A stretch of 64,000 nucleotides of DNA from Oscillospiraceae bacterium (GTDB lineage Bacteria; Bacillota; Clostridia; Oscillospirales; Ruminococcaceae). The stretch is from the NCBI GenBank assembly GCA_021200565.1, contig JAJQGJ010000012.1:195464-259463 (forward strand), in the 5' to 3' direction. Positions within the stretch are counted from its first letter, which is position 1, and each line of letters begins with the position of its first letter. A model generated the notes under the pieces. The model did no database searches and was not told the DNA's origin. It saw only the letters and a list, made by a program, of their open reading frames with translations. The translations under genes and the position numbers were made by a program. This document shows positions 1 through 8,600 of this stretch, in pieces.

Positions 1-34
1 TGACAGCGAGCACAATCAAAAGCGCTTTCTTCAT
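1..34 (-). CDS. 5' end of a secreted or lipoprotein gene (partial)
   Basis: On the minus strand an ATG at 34-32 is preceded by a GAGGTG-type ribosome binding site and opens a frame reading MKKALLIVLAV before leaving the window. The lysine pair followed by a run of hydrophobic residues is the start of a signal peptide. It resembles the starts of the lipoproteins at 1693-3138 and 3430-4887, but too little is visible to call it a paralogue. Confidence 0.5.
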   Translation of the reverse strand, partial: MKKALLIVLAV

Positions 35-170
35 ATTTTCACCTCACGAATTACGCATTATGAATTACGAATTACGCATTCAAAGTATATTTGATTTCCT
101 TGCAGGAATACTATTAAAACATAACACGCCCCGCTTTGGGTTTTAAGCGGAGCGCGATCAAAGCGTTTTA

Positions 171-416
171 TCAGCCGTTAAGCTTCTTAGCGAGCTGGGA
201 CTTTTTCCTTGCCGCCTTGTTCTTGTGGATGATTCCCTTAGCAGCTGCCTGGTCAACCTTCTTGGTTGCAAGCTTTACTGCTGCGGCTTTTTCCTCACCC
301 TCAGCTGCGTCGACCTTCTTGATAGCAGTCTTGAGTGCGCTCTTGGTAGCCTTGTTCTGAGCAGCCTTCTTCTCGTTTACCAGAACTCTCTTCTTGGCAG
401 ACTTGATATTTGCCAT
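171..416 (-). CDS. rpsT: 30S ribosomal protein S20
   Basis: This 81-residue, very lysine/alanine-rich protein begins [10 protein letters not shown] and has the usual S20 length and composition. S20 binds 16S rRNA early in assembly of the small subunit. A strong AAGGAGG site lies just upstream of the ATG. The roughly 150-base leader contains GC-rich hairpins (about 440-475 on the plus strand), which could serve S20 autoregulation; that role is inference. The gene is divergent from gpr, an arrangement common in Clostridia. Confidence 0.97.
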   Translation of the reverse strand: MANIKSAKKRVLVNEKKAAQNKATKSALKTAIKKVDAAEGEEKAAAVKLATKKVDQAAAKGIIHKNKAARKKSQLAKKLNG

Positions 417-564
417 AAGACACCTCCTTAGTTAATATTCTGCGGGAGCTTCCGCAAGCGGGTTTAACCCGCAGAGCAAACTTAGTTGGATATTGGTGCA
501 CGACTGAGAGAAAGTGCAGACCCCAGGGGTTAATGACTCCCCGACTATTCAACAAGTATCATAT

Positions 565-587
565 ATGACCAGTGGTCATGTGACCAC
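565..587. promoter_or_regulatory. Overlapping palindromes between rpsT and gpr
   Basis: ATGACCA-G-TGGTCAT (565-579) is a perfect inverted repeat. It overlaps a second one, GTGGTCA-TG-TGACCAC (572-587), giving three alternating TGACCA/TGGTCA half-sites in 23 bases. This looks like an operator for a dimeric regulator placed between two divergent genes. The binding protein is unknown. Confidence 0.5.
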
Positions 588-602
588 ATAATCACAAGCT
601 AT

Positions 603-631
603 AATATACCACTACTTGCCCGAAAATGCAA
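603..631 (-). promoter_or_regulatory. Candidate sigma-A promoter for rpsT
   Basis: On the minus strand TTGCAT (631-626) is separated by 17 bases from TATATT (608-603). It faces rpsT and would give a leader of about 180 bases. Moderate match to consensus. Confidence 0.4.
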
Positions 632-670
632 GTGTTTTTTTCGATTTTTCTTTGGAAAAGAGGATTTTTT

Positions 671-1495
671 ATGATTTTTCAGCCCGAAATTAAGAGAACC
701 GACCTCGCAATGGAGCTTTCAGACAATCTACCGGAGGGAGTTGAGATAAAAAGCGGCAGCTCAGGCGGCTTTTCAGTCACTGATATATGTCTCAAAAACG
801 AATCCGCCGCACGCTCTGTTGGAAAAGCCGTCGGAAGATACCTGACCCTCGAGCCACGTGACAGCTTCGAAATGATCCCGCAGGATGCTGATGAATACTC
901 TATGACTCTCTCGGAAAAGCTCCGGGAGCTTCTTGGAAATGCCGGTTCCGTCTTCGTTGCCGGACTCGGAAACGAATGCATCACTCCTGATAGCTTAGGT
1001 CCGAGAGTCGTTTCTCACATATTTGCGACCCGCCATATTCCAACCGATGCGCCAGAGCTCGACACCGAGGGTTTGGGACTCGTTTCCTGCGCCGCTCCGG
1101 GAGTCATGGGTCAGACTGGAATTGAGACGTCGGAGTTCCTTGGTTCGCTTATCTCGAAGGTTTCACCAGACGCAGTCATCGTCATCGACGCCCTCGCCTG
1201 CCAGGATCCCCGGCACCTGGGGCGCACAATCCAGCTCACCGACGCCGGAATCTCTCCGGGAAGCGGTGTCATGAATTCAAGAAGCGAGGTCTCAAGGAGA
1301 ACTCTCGGCATCCCCTGCGTCGCCATCGGCGTCCCGACAGTTGCAGACGCAGGAACAAAAGATGAACCGCTGATGGTGACACCAAAAAACATCGACAAGC
1401 TGATTTCGACATGCGCAATGATTATTTCGGGAGGGATAAATAAGTGTTTGCATGCGGGATTGACGATGGGGGAATTGAGGCTTTTGACGGCGTGA
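671..1495 (+). CDS. gpr: GPR germination protease (spore endopeptidase)
   Basis: This is a 274-residue member of peptidase family A25, which degrades small acid-soluble spore proteins when spores germinate. The N-terminus contains RTDLAMEL, close to the conserved RTDLA segment where the zymogen is cleaved. Further on are the GLGNECITPDSLGP and IDALACQDPRHLGRTIQLTDAGISPGSG-type blocks of the family. I chose the ATG at 671 because it follows AGAGGA and puts the conserved start near the N-terminus; an in-frame ATG at 626 adds 15 unlikely residues. It is somewhat shorter than the Bacillus enzyme. Its presence marks the host as an endospore former. Confidence 0.95.
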   Translation: MIFQPEIKRTDLAMELSDNLPEGVEIKSGSSGGFSVTDICLKNESAARSVGKAVGRYLTLEPRDSFEMIPQDADEYSMTLSEKLRELLGNAGSVFVAGLGNECITPDSLGPRVVSHIFATRHIPTDAPELDTEGLGLVSCAAPGVMGQTGIETSEFLGSLISKVSPDAVIVIDALACQDPRHLGRTIQLTDAGISPGSGVMNSRSEVSRRTLGIPCVAIGVPTVADAGTKDEPLMVTPKNIDKLISTCAMIISGGINKCLHAGLTMGELRLLTA

Positions 1496-1608
1496 ACCTC
1501 TCAGTCAGCTGCGCTGACAGCTCCCCTTAAAAAGGGGAGCCAGTGGTGCTACTCACAAAAAGGCTCCCCTGTCAAGGGGAGCTGTCTCGCAAAGCGAGAC
1601 TGAGAGGT
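1496..1608. repeat. Intergenic palindromic element, family A (complete)
   Basis: The element is 113 bp with 11-bp perfect terminal inverted repeats, ACCTCTCAGTC (1496-1506) and GACTGAGAGGT (1598-1608). Inside are inner arms GCTCCCCTT/AAGGGGAGC. It is non-coding and MITE-like. Related copies occur at 3261, 6573, 43005, 49595, 51231, 61515 and 62580. Confidence 0.85.
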
Positions 1609-1646
1609 GCCGCGAGCCGAAGGCGAGCGGCGTCGCACAAAGTGCG

Positions 1647-1679
1647 ACAAAAACAACCGCCCTGTAAGGACGGTTGTCT
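1647..1679 (-). terminator. Rho-independent terminator of the downstream lipoprotein gene
   Basis: Read on the minus strand, ACAACCGTCC pairs with GGGCGGTTGT and is followed by TTTTTGT. It sits just past the stop of the lipoprotein gene at 1693. Confidence 0.75.
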
Positions 1680-1692
1680 GAATTATTCTTTA

Positions 1693-3138
1693 TCACGTCT
1701 CCGCATCCGGGTCATATGCTGCGATGGATTCGTTCAGAGCGTTGACGTAATATTCAAGCTGCTCGTTATACGTCTCCTTGAGCTGTGCCCAGGTGGTGGG
1801 TTCCTCTGCGTAGGCAATGCCTTCGTAGTTATAGATTACCGCATAGAGCTTGTCGCCATAGCCTTCATAGTAGGTGATGACAACCTTGTCGATCTGAGTC
1901 GTCAGGTTGTAGCACTCATCCCACATCTCGAGCATTTCCTCAGTCCAGAGATATGTTTCCTCAAGCTGAACTCTGTCGATGTCGACAACTGTCGGATCGA
2001 GAACCTTGAAGCGCATGCAGGCTGCAAGAAGAGCAACTCCCTCAGGATTCGGAGCACCGTTTACGATGCAATAGCCATCGGCTGTGGATTCCATGTAGTA
2101 AACGCCATCGCCGTCATCGTCCCTCGGAAGCGGAACGAACATGACTTCGCCCTCTTCAATGTCGCCCCAGACGGAGTTGACATTCTCAACAGTGTCGGTG
2201 AATTCAGAAGTTTCTGCGATGCAGAAGAGCTGCAAGCCTTCCTTGATGCCGCCGCCGGAAACGCCGTTACGAATAGTCCAGCTCTTGTTCCAGAGTGGAT
2301 AAACGCACTCGTTCTTGCCGAGGTTATAGAGAAGGTTCGCCGCACGCTCAACAGCGGCAGAATCGATATTACTTTCAAATTGCTGAGTCTCGGTGTTGTA
2401 CTGGACAATAGTCTCGCCGCAGGAGTGCATCAGAGCTGCACTGTAATACCAGCCGTCAAGGGCATATCTGTCCTCGTCGACATCCGAGAAGTCTTCGCAC
2501 ATTTCATAGAATGCATCCCACGTCCACTCGTCGTTCCAGTAGAGCTCAGCAGGATCGTCATAGCCGAATTCCTCGACAACTCTTCTGTTATACACGACAA
2601 CGTGACCGAAAGCGTTATCATAAACGATAACATAAGGTCTGTCCTTCAGCGAGTAGTAGTTATAGGCGAATTCCTTTTCGCCGGACCACAATGGGTCGTC
2701 ATAGTCTATGTAGTTATCAACCGGCTGGAACATGCCCTTGATGCAGCTTGTCGGGAATATCTCGTTGCCGCCAGGGTAGAAGTCGGGTGAATTTGAAGCC
2801 AGAATGAGATTGGCAAGGTCGTCAAAGCGCACGTCCCAAGAGCACTCATACCACTCGATAGAGCAGCCGTATTTCTCCTGGAAAGTCCAATATCCTGAAT
2901 TGATGATTTCATCGTCAGAGTAGTTCTGCATATCGTCATACCATGAGAACCACACGATTGTCGAGCCAGCCGCAGAGGTTTCTTCAACAGTCGGAAGATA
3001 AACGCCGGCAGCATTAAGGATAGCCTCGGCATCCTGGGTTGCAAAAGTAAGCTGTACTACATCTCTACTTGTACTGCCGCAACCGACCAATGCCATGATC
3101 ATGATTCCGGCAAGAAGAAGCGCAATCACCTTCTTCAT
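1693..3138 (-). CDS. Lipoprotein related to extracellular solute-binding proteins (paralogue 1)
   Basis: This is a 481-residue exported lipoprotein. Its signal peptide begins MKKVIALLLAG and ends in the lipobox LVGC (Cys at about 20). The mature part contains YNRRVVEEFGYDDPAELYWNDEWTWDAFYEMCEDF-like text, the hallmark of family 1 sugar-binding proteins of ABC importers, plus many aromatic residues. I start it at the ATG at 3138 after AGGAGG; an in-frame upstream extension has no signal-peptide logic. It lies in tandem with a close paralogue (3430-4887), and a third, frameshifted copy is at 45328. No ABC permease or ATPase adjoins any copy, so ligand and transport partner are unknown. Confidence 0.85.
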   Translation of the reverse strand: MKKVIALLLAGIMIMALVGCGSTSRDVVQLTFATQDAEAILNAAGVYLPTVEETSAAGSTIVWFSWYDDMQNYSDDEIINSGYWTFQEKYGCSIEWYECSWDVRFDDLANLILASNSPDFYPGGNEIFPTSCIKGMFQPVDNYIDYDDPLWSGEKEFAYNYYSLKDRPYVIVYDNAFGHVVVYNRRVVEEFGYDDPAELYWNDEWTWDAFYEMCEDFSDVDEDRYALDGWYYSAALMHSCGETIVQYNTETQQFESNIDSAAVERAANLLYNLGKNECVYPLWNKSWTIRNGVSGGGIKEGLQLFCIAETSEFTDTVENVNSVWGDIEEGEVMFVPLPRDDDGDGVYYMESTADGYCIVNGAPNPEGVALLAACMRFKVLDPTVVDIDRVQLEETYLWTEEMLEMWDECYNLTTQIDKVVITYYEGYGDKLYAVIYNYEGIAYAEEPTTWAQLKETYNEQLEYYVNALNESIAAYDPDAET

Positions 3139-3260
3139 TACAGCACCTCCTAAAAGAATTTTGCTAAAAAGCTTGCTTTTTATTATACACCTTTTCGCCA
3201 TGAATTTCAATTCAGCATTATAGACAATAAAAGGTGGTGGGATTTGTGCAGAATATACAA

Positions 3261-3424
3261 ACCTCTCCGTCCGCACCTGCGATGCGTCCACCTCCCCTTA
3301 TCAAGGGAGGCTTAATGTCGTTCTCCTAAAAGCTTGTAAAGAGGCAAAAAAAGGCTCCCCTGTTAAGGGGAGCGCATAAGTTCGCAAGCGAACTTGGAAA
3401 GATCTGCTTCGCAAACTCTGACTA
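3261..3424. repeat. Intergenic palindromic element, family A (diverged)
   Basis: ACCTCTCCGTC opens the element and an ACTCTGACTAAGGGA-like end closes it. Inner GGCTCCCCTGTTAAGGGGAGC and AAGTTCGCAAGCGAACTT hairpins match those of other family A copies. It separates the two tandem lipoprotein genes. Confidence 0.65.
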
Positions 3425-3429
3425 AGGGA

Positions 3430-4887
3430 TTATCCCTCGTAATCATTCATTGCATATGGGTCGTAGGATTCAATCTGAGCGTTCAGCTCGGCAACATAGT
3501 ACTCAAGCTGTTCGTTATAAGCTTCCTTGATCTGTGCCCATGTGGAAGCATCAGAGGAGTCAGCTATCGACTCATACTTCTCGGTAACTGCCTGGAGCTT
3601 ATCGCCCAAACCGGAATCGTAAACAACGATGAGGTTCTCAGCGGAGGATGCAAGTCTGTAGCACTCGTCGTACATTTCGAGCATCTCTTCAGTCCAGAGA
3701 TAAGTCTCTTCAAGCTGGATTCTGTCGATAGAAATAACAGTCGGGTCAAGAACCTTGAATCTCATGCAAGCTGCCAGGAGCACAACGCCCTCAGGGTTCG
3801 ATGCGCCCTGAACTATGCAGTAGCCAAGGGATGTCGACTCAGTGTAGTAGTAGCCATCGCCATCGTCATCTCTGGGAAGCGGAACGAACATGAGCTCGCC
3901 CTCGGTTACATCGCCGAATACTGCACTGATTTCGGAAACTGTTCCCGTGAATACCCATGAGCCACGGATGTAGAAGAGAAGGAGTCCTTCCTTCATGCCA
4001 CCGCCCTCGGTGCTGTTACGAAGGCTCCAGCCGTTATTCCATCTCGGATAAATGCAGTCGTTCTTGTTGAGATCATAAAGAAGCTGTGCCGCACGCTCGA
4101 TAGCAGGTGAATCAACGTTGATTTCATACTGCTGTGTCTCGGTGTTGTAGACAATTATCGTCTCGCCGCTTGAATGCATGATACCGTGGTTATAGCCCCA
4201 TCCGTCAAGAGCATATCTGTCCTCATCAGGATCGGAGAAATCTACACACATCTCATAGAAGACATCCCATGTCCACTCGTCGTTCCAATAGAGCTCTGCA
4301 GGATCGTCATAGCCCCATTCCTCGATAACTCTTCTGTTATAAGCAACAACGTTACCGAAGGAGTTATCATAAACGATTATGTAAGGTCTGTCCTTGATTG
4401 AGAAGTAGTTATAAGCATAATCCTTCTCATCTGCCCACAGCGGATCGTCATAGTCCATGTAGTCGTCAACGGGGACGAACATGCCCTTGACACATCTTGT
4501 CGGGAAGATTTCGTTATCTCCGGGATAGAAGTCGGGAGAATTGGAAGCGAGTATCAGAGTTGCAAGCTCGTCATATCTTGTTTCCCAAGTGCATTCATCC
4601 CACTTGATTGCACAGCCATACTTCTCCTGGAAGGTCCAATAGCCGGAATTGATAATTTCATCTTCCGAATAGTTCTGCATGCCGTCATACCAAGCGAACC
4701 ATCTGACTGTGGAGCCTGTCGCTGCTGTTTCCTCTGCATTGGGAAGATAAACTCCCGCCGCATTGAGGATAGCCTCAGCGTCCTGAGTAGCAAATGTAAG
4801 CTGAACAACTTCACGGGATGAGCTACCGCATCCAACCAAAGCCATAATCATTAGCCCTGCCATAAGCATTGCGATGATTCTTTTCAT
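3430..4887 (-). CDS. Lipoprotein related to extracellular solute-binding proteins (paralogue 2)
   Basis: This is a 485-residue paralogue of the protein at 1693-3138, similar along its whole length. It has the same signal peptide type (MKRIIAMLMAG, lipobox LVGC), the same post-lipobox segment (SREVVQLTFATQDAEAIL) and the same YDDPAELYWNDEWTWD motif. The ATG at 4887 follows an AGGAGG-type site. It is probably membrane-anchored on the cell surface and binds a sugar or oligosaccharide. The family assignment rests on the motif and lipobox; the substrate is not predictable. Tandem duplication with partial divergence suggests specialised ligand ranges or surface variation. Confidence 0.85.
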   Translation of the reverse strand: MKRIIAMLMAGLMIMALVGCGSSSREVVQLTFATQDAEAILNAAGVYLPNAEETAATGSTVRWFAWYDGMQNYSEDEIINSGYWTFQEKYGCAIKWDECTWETRYDELATLILASNSPDFYPGDNEIFPTRCVKGMFVPVDDYMDYDDPLWADEKDYAYNYFSIKDRPYIIVYDNSFGNVVAYNRRVIEEWGYDDPAELYWNDEWTWDVFYEMCVDFSDPDEDRYALDGWGYNHGIMHSSGETIIVYNTETQQYEINVDSPAIERAAQLLYDLNKNDCIYPRWNNGWSLRNSTEGGGMKEGLLLFYIRGSWVFTGTVSEISAVFGDVTEGELMFVPLPRDDDGDGYYYTESTSLGYCIVQGASNPEGVVLLAACMRFKVLDPTVISIDRIQLEETYLWTEEMLEMYDECYRLASSAENLIVVYDSGLGDKLQAVTEKYESIADSSDASTWAQIKEAYNEQLEYYVAELNAQIESYDPYAMNDYEG

Positions 4888-5140
4888 TACATTACCTCCT
4901 GTTTACCTGAATCCAAGTAAATTTTTAGCTCTAAAATTCAAAAACCGCGCTGTTCGCACGGCTGTTTTCAACCCCGATTTGTCAAAAAAGAAATGGGAGG
5001 TACGAAAGTGAAATTTCAGTGCTTTTTTATTATACACCTTTTCACAAAACTTTGCAACATGACATAATGCACAAGATATGCCGGCTGATTTTGTGCAAGT
5101 TGCATAGGTGGGCGGTGGAAATCTGTAACCCCCGTGTAAC

Positions 5141-5169
5141 TTGACAATTTTACGGTCTTAGAGTAATAT
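5141..5169 (+). promoter_or_regulatory. Sigma-A promoter of glmM
   Basis: TTGACA (5141-5146) is followed after 17 bases by TAATAT (5164-5169), about 34 bases before the glmM start. The rest of the 316-base gap from 4887 to 5203 shows no gene that I can support. Confidence 0.75.
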
Positions 5170-5202
5170 ATTATAATAGATTTCATTATGAGGAGACTTG
5201 GT

Positions 5203-6573
5203 ATGTCTAAGTATTTCGGAACTGATGGGTTTCGGGGCGAGGCTAACGTCGGGCTGACGGCTGAGCACGCTTTCAAGGTCGGAAGATTTTTAGGATGGTA
5301 CTACACAGAGCTGAGACACCGTAGCGGCGATGACAGCTCTGCTAAAATAGTTATAGGAAAAGACACACGGCGTTCGAGCTATATGTTTGAATATTCTTTG
5401 GGCGGAGGCTTGACAGCTTCGGGAGCAGACGCATATCTTCTGCACGTCACGACGACTCCGTCTGTTGCGCACGTTGTCGCAACTGAGGATTTCGACTGCG
5501 GAATCATGATTTCTGCAAGCCATAATCCCTACTACGACAACGGCATCAAGCTTATAGGCTCGAGCGGCGAGAAGATGGACGAGGAAGTCATAAGCTTAGT
5601 CGAAGATTATCTTGACGGCAGGCTTCATGTTTTCGGGGAGGATTTCCCCGAGATTCCCTTCGCACACAAAGAGAATATCGGCAGAACTGTCGACTATATA
5701 GAGGGCAGGAATCGTTACATAGGCTATCTCATTTCTCTTGGGATGTTCTCTTTCAGAGGAGTGAAAGTAGGGCTCGACTGCGCAAACGGCGCAAGCTGGC
5801 ATATTGCAAGGGCTGTTTTTGATGCGCTTGGTGCCAAAACCTACGCCATCAACACCGAGCCTAATGGATTCAACATAAACCTGGATGCGGGTTCTACCCA
5901 CATCGAAGCGCTTCAGAAGCATGTTCTTGAAAATCACCTTGACGTCGGCTTTGCCTATGACGGCGACGCTGACAGATGCATAGCCGTTGACGAGAAAGGA
6001 AACGTCGTCACCGGCGACCACATTCTCTACATCTGCGGCAAATATATGCGTTCCCGTGGAGAGCTCTCAAACAACACAGTTGTCACAACGGTCATGTCGA
6101 ACCTTGGGCTCTACAAGGCTTTTGACCGTGAGGGCATCGACTACGCAAAAACCGCCGTTGGCGACAAGTATGTATATGAATATATGAGCGGGAATGGCTG
6201 CAGACTCGGCGGCGAGCAGTCGGGACACATCATCTTCTCGAAGTATGCCGGCACCGGAGACGGAATCCTCACGAGCCTCAAGCTTATGGAAGTGATGCTT
6301 TCGGAGAAGAAGACGCTTTCCCAGCTCTGCGAGGGATTGCAGATTTACCCACAGGTTCTGGTTAACGTAAAAGTAGCCGATAAAGAAGCAACTCTCAGCG
6401 ATCCGAAAGTGAAAGAAGCTATCGAGAAAGCTTCTGAAGCTCTCGGAGATAGCGGAAGAATTTTAGTGAGAGCTTCCGGGACTGAGCCGCTTGTCAGAGT
6501 TATGGCGGAAGCCGAGACAGAGGAACTTTGCAAAAAATATACGGATGATATAGTCGAAGTTATCGAGGGATAA
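5203..6573 (+). CDS. glmM: Phosphoglucosamine mutase
   Basis: GlmM converts glucosamine-6-phosphate to glucosamine-1-phosphate for UDP-GlcNAc and peptidoglycan synthesis. In 456 residues it shows FGTDGFRG at the N-terminus, the phosphoserine loop ISASHNP with Ser106 as the likely catalytic serine, the metal-binding DGDAD loop, the sugar-binding GEQSGH and the phosphate-binding RASGTEPLVRV. I start it at 5203 because AGGAG is correctly spaced there; the upstream ATG at 5188 overlaps that site. It lies directly before glmS, so the two consecutive steps of amino-sugar synthesis are encoded together. A family A repeat separates them. Confidence 0.96.
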   Translation: MSKYFGTDGFRGEANVGLTAEHAFKVGRFLGWYYTELRHRSGDDSSAKIVIGKDTRRSSYMFEYSLGGGLTASGADAYLLHVTTTPSVAHVVATEDFDCGIMISASHNPYYDNGIKLIGSSGEKMDEEVISLVEDYLDGRLHVFGEDFPEIPFAHKENIGRTVDYIEGRNRYIGYLISLGMFSFRGVKVGLDCANGASWHIARAVFDALGAKTYAINTEPNGFNINLDAGSTHIEALQKHVLENHLDVGFAYDGDADRCIAVDEKGNVVTGDHILYICGKYMRSRGELSNNTVVTTVMSNLGLYKAFDREGIDYAKTAVGDKYVYEYMSGNGCRLGGEQSGHIIFSKYAGTGDGILTSLKLMEVMLSEKKTLSQLCEGLQIYPQVLVNVKVADKEATLSDPKVKEAIEKASEALGDSGRILVRASGTEPLVRVMAEAETEELCKKYTDDIVEVIEG

Positions 6574-6650
6574 CCTCTCAGTCAGAGTTGCGAAGCAACT
6601 CTCGAAGTTCGCTTGCGAACTTCTGCGCTCACCCTTAGTAAGGGGAGCCA
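6573..6650. repeat. Intergenic palindromic element, family A (partial)
   Basis: Begins ACCTCTCAGTCAGAGTTGCG just after the glmM stop codon. It contains the GAAGTTCGCTTGCGAACTTC hairpin and the AGTAAGGGGAGCC end seen in other copies. It fills most of the glmM-glmS gap. Confidence 0.7.
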
Positions 6651-6688
6651 TAATTGGTTCTTTACAACGCAACAAAGGAGGCAAAATT

Positions 6689-8527
6689 ATGTGTGGTATT
6701 GTCGGATATTCGGGGCTTAAGCAGGCGGGTCCTATTCTTTTGGATGGGCTTTCGAGGCTTGAATACAGAGGCTATGACTCTGCCGGAATCGCTGTCAGGG
6801 ACGGCAACGGTGAGATAAACGTCGTCAAGGCTAAAGGCAGGCTTTCGGTTCTTATGGAGAAAACTGACTCGGGAAAGGCTCTTTCGGGCACATGCGGAGT
6901 CGGTCACACAAGATGGGCGACGCACGGTGCACCGTCCGAGATAAACGCCCATCCTCATAAGTCTGACGACGGAAACGTTGTCGGAATCCACAACGGAATC
7001 ATCGAAAACTACAAGGAGCTGAAAGAACTCCTCGAGAAGAACGGCTACAGCTTCTACTCCTCAACCGACACCGAGGTCGCAATCAAGCTTATTGATTACT
7101 ACTATAAAAAAGGCTCAGGAAGCCCGATTGACGCCCTCACCCGTGCTATGACGAGAATTTCCGGCTCATATGCATTTGCCGTCATGTTCAAGGATTTCCC
7201 CGACGAGATTTTTGCAGCAAGAAAAGACAGCCCGATTATCGTCGGAGTGAATGGCGATGAGTCGTTCCTGGCGTCGGACGTTCCGGCAATTCTCAAGTAT
7301 ACCAGAAGCGTCTATTATATCGGGAACTATGAAATAGCTCATCTCTCGGGCGGAAGCGTCGACTTCTACAACATCGACGGCGAGAAGATTGAAAAAGAGC
7401 TCAGCGAGATCAAATGGGATGCTGCAACCGCTGAGAAAGCCGGCTACGAGCACTTCATGATAAAAGAGATTCACGAGCAGCCGGAAGCGGTTAAGAATAC
7501 GCTGTCATCTGTCATCCATAACGGAAAGATTGATTTGAGTTCCGTCGGAATTTCTGACGAGGAGCTTAAGAGCATCAGCCAGATTTACATAGTCGCATGC
7601 GGTTCGGCTTACCATGTCGGGGCTGTCATGCAGTATGTGATTGAAGACCTGGCTGGAATCCCAGTGCGGGTTGAGCTCGCATCCGAATTCAGATACAGAA
7701 AACCTGTTTTAGACAAAAACGGGCTCTGCATCATCATAAGCCAGTCGGGAGAGACCGCCGACAGCCTTGCAGCCCTGAGAGAGGCGAAGAGCCGTGGGCT
7801 CAGGACTCTTGCCATCGTCAACGTCGTCGGAAGCTCAATAGCACGTGAAGCGGACAACGTCTTCTACACCCTTGCAGGTCCTGAAATTGCGGTTGCAACC
7901 ACCAAGGCATATTCGGCGCAGCTTGTCGCCGGGTACACCTTTGCCGTGCAGCTGGCTTATGTCCTTGAGAAAATCGACGATGCGAAATATTCTGACCTGA
8001 TTTCGGAGCTCTTAACGCTTCCCGAAAAGATTGAAAAGATCCTTGAAGACAAGGAGCGGCTGCAGTGGTTCGCAGCAAAGCAATCGTCATCTACTGATAT
8101 ATTCTTCATCGGGCGTGGCATCGACTATGCCATCAGCCTTGAGGGCAGCCTCAAGATGAAGGAGATTTCCTATATCCATTCGGAATCCTACGCCGCCGGC
8201 GAGCTGAAGCACGGCGCAATAAGCCTTATCGAAGACGGCACCTTGGTTGTCGGTTGCCTGACGCAGAGCGAGCTCTACGAAAAGACGGTCAGCAACATGG
8301 TCGAGTGCCAGAGCCGTGGTGCCTATCTCATGGCAGTCACAACCGACGGCAACTACAACACCGAAGACATCGCCGACTTCACAGTCTATATTCCCGAAAC
8401 CGACTCGCATTTTGCAGCATCACTGGCAGTGGTGCCGCTCCAGCTGATGAGCTACTACGTCTCCTTGGCAAAGGGACTGGATGTGGATAAGCCAAGGAAT
8501 CTGGCGAAGAGTGTGACTGTGGAATAA
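6689..8527 (+). CDS. glmS: Glutamine-fructose-6-phosphate aminotransferase (isomerizing)
   Basis: GlmS makes glucosamine-6-phosphate from fructose-6-phosphate and glutamine. The 612-residue protein has the N-terminal nucleophile Cys2 in MCGIVGYSG, the glutaminase motifs YRGYDSAG and GHTRWATHG, and two SIS sugar-isomerase domains (for example SQSGETADSL). AAAGGAGG precedes the ATG. The 116-base upstream gap is taken up by a repeat and leaves no room for a standard glmS ribozyme. A strong terminator follows. Confidence 0.97.
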   Translation: MCGIVGYSGLKQAGPILLDGLSRLEYRGYDSAGIAVRDGNGEINVVKAKGRLSVLMEKTDSGKALSGTCGVGHTRWATHGAPSEINAHPHKSDDGNVVGIHNGIIENYKELKELLEKNGYSFYSSTDTEVAIKLIDYYYKKGSGSPIDALTRAMTRISGSYAFAVMFKDFPDEIFAARKDSPIIVGVNGDESFLASDVPAILKYTRSVYYIGNYEIAHLSGGSVDFYNIDGEKIEKELSEIKWDAATAEKAGYEHFMIKEIHEQPEAVKNTLSSVIHNGKIDLSSVGISDEELKSISQIYIVACGSAYHVGAVMQYVIEDLAGIPVRVELASEFRYRKPVLDKNGLCIIISQSGETADSLAALREAKSRGLRTLAIVNVVGSSIAREADNVFYTLAGPEIAVATTKAYSAQLVAGYTFAVQLAYVLEKIDDAKYSDLISELLTLPEKIEKILEDKERLQWFAAKQSSSTDIFFIGRGIDYAISLEGSLKMKEISYIHSESYAAGELKHGAISLIEDGTLVVGCLTQSELYEKTVSNMVECQSRGAYLMAVTTDGNYNTEDIADFTVYIPETDSHFAASLAVVPLQLMSYYVSLAKGLDVDKPRNLAKSVTVE

Positions 8528-8547
8528 ACTACAGTGTAGATACAGAA

Positions 8548-8583
8548 AGAGCTCACAGACCTTTTTATCAGTCTGTGAGCTTT
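8548..8583. terminator. Bidirectional terminator between glmS and the anti-sigma-like gene
   Basis: AGCTCACAGAC (8550-8560) pairs with GTCTGTGAGCT (8571-8581) around a 10-base T-rich loop, with A and T runs outside. It serves glmS on the plus strand and the island gene ending at 8601 on the minus strand. It marks the left edge of the island. Confidence 0.8.
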
Positions 8584-8600
8584 GTTTATTGCCTGTTTCG

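Noticed and set aside
1543-2790. Long plus-strand open frame of 415 codons
   Set aside because: It is antisense to the lipoprotein gene at 1693-3138, which has a signal peptide, lipobox and binding site; the plus frame starts in a repeat and has no coherent domain.
3394-3960. Plus-strand open frame of 188 codons
   Set aside because: Antisense shadow of the second lipoprotein gene, with the same kind of low-complexity translation as the shadow at 1543.
6574-6688. glmS ribozyme upstream of glmS
   Set aside because: The gap is only about 115 bases and is filled by a family A repeat; I see no ribozyme-like core.
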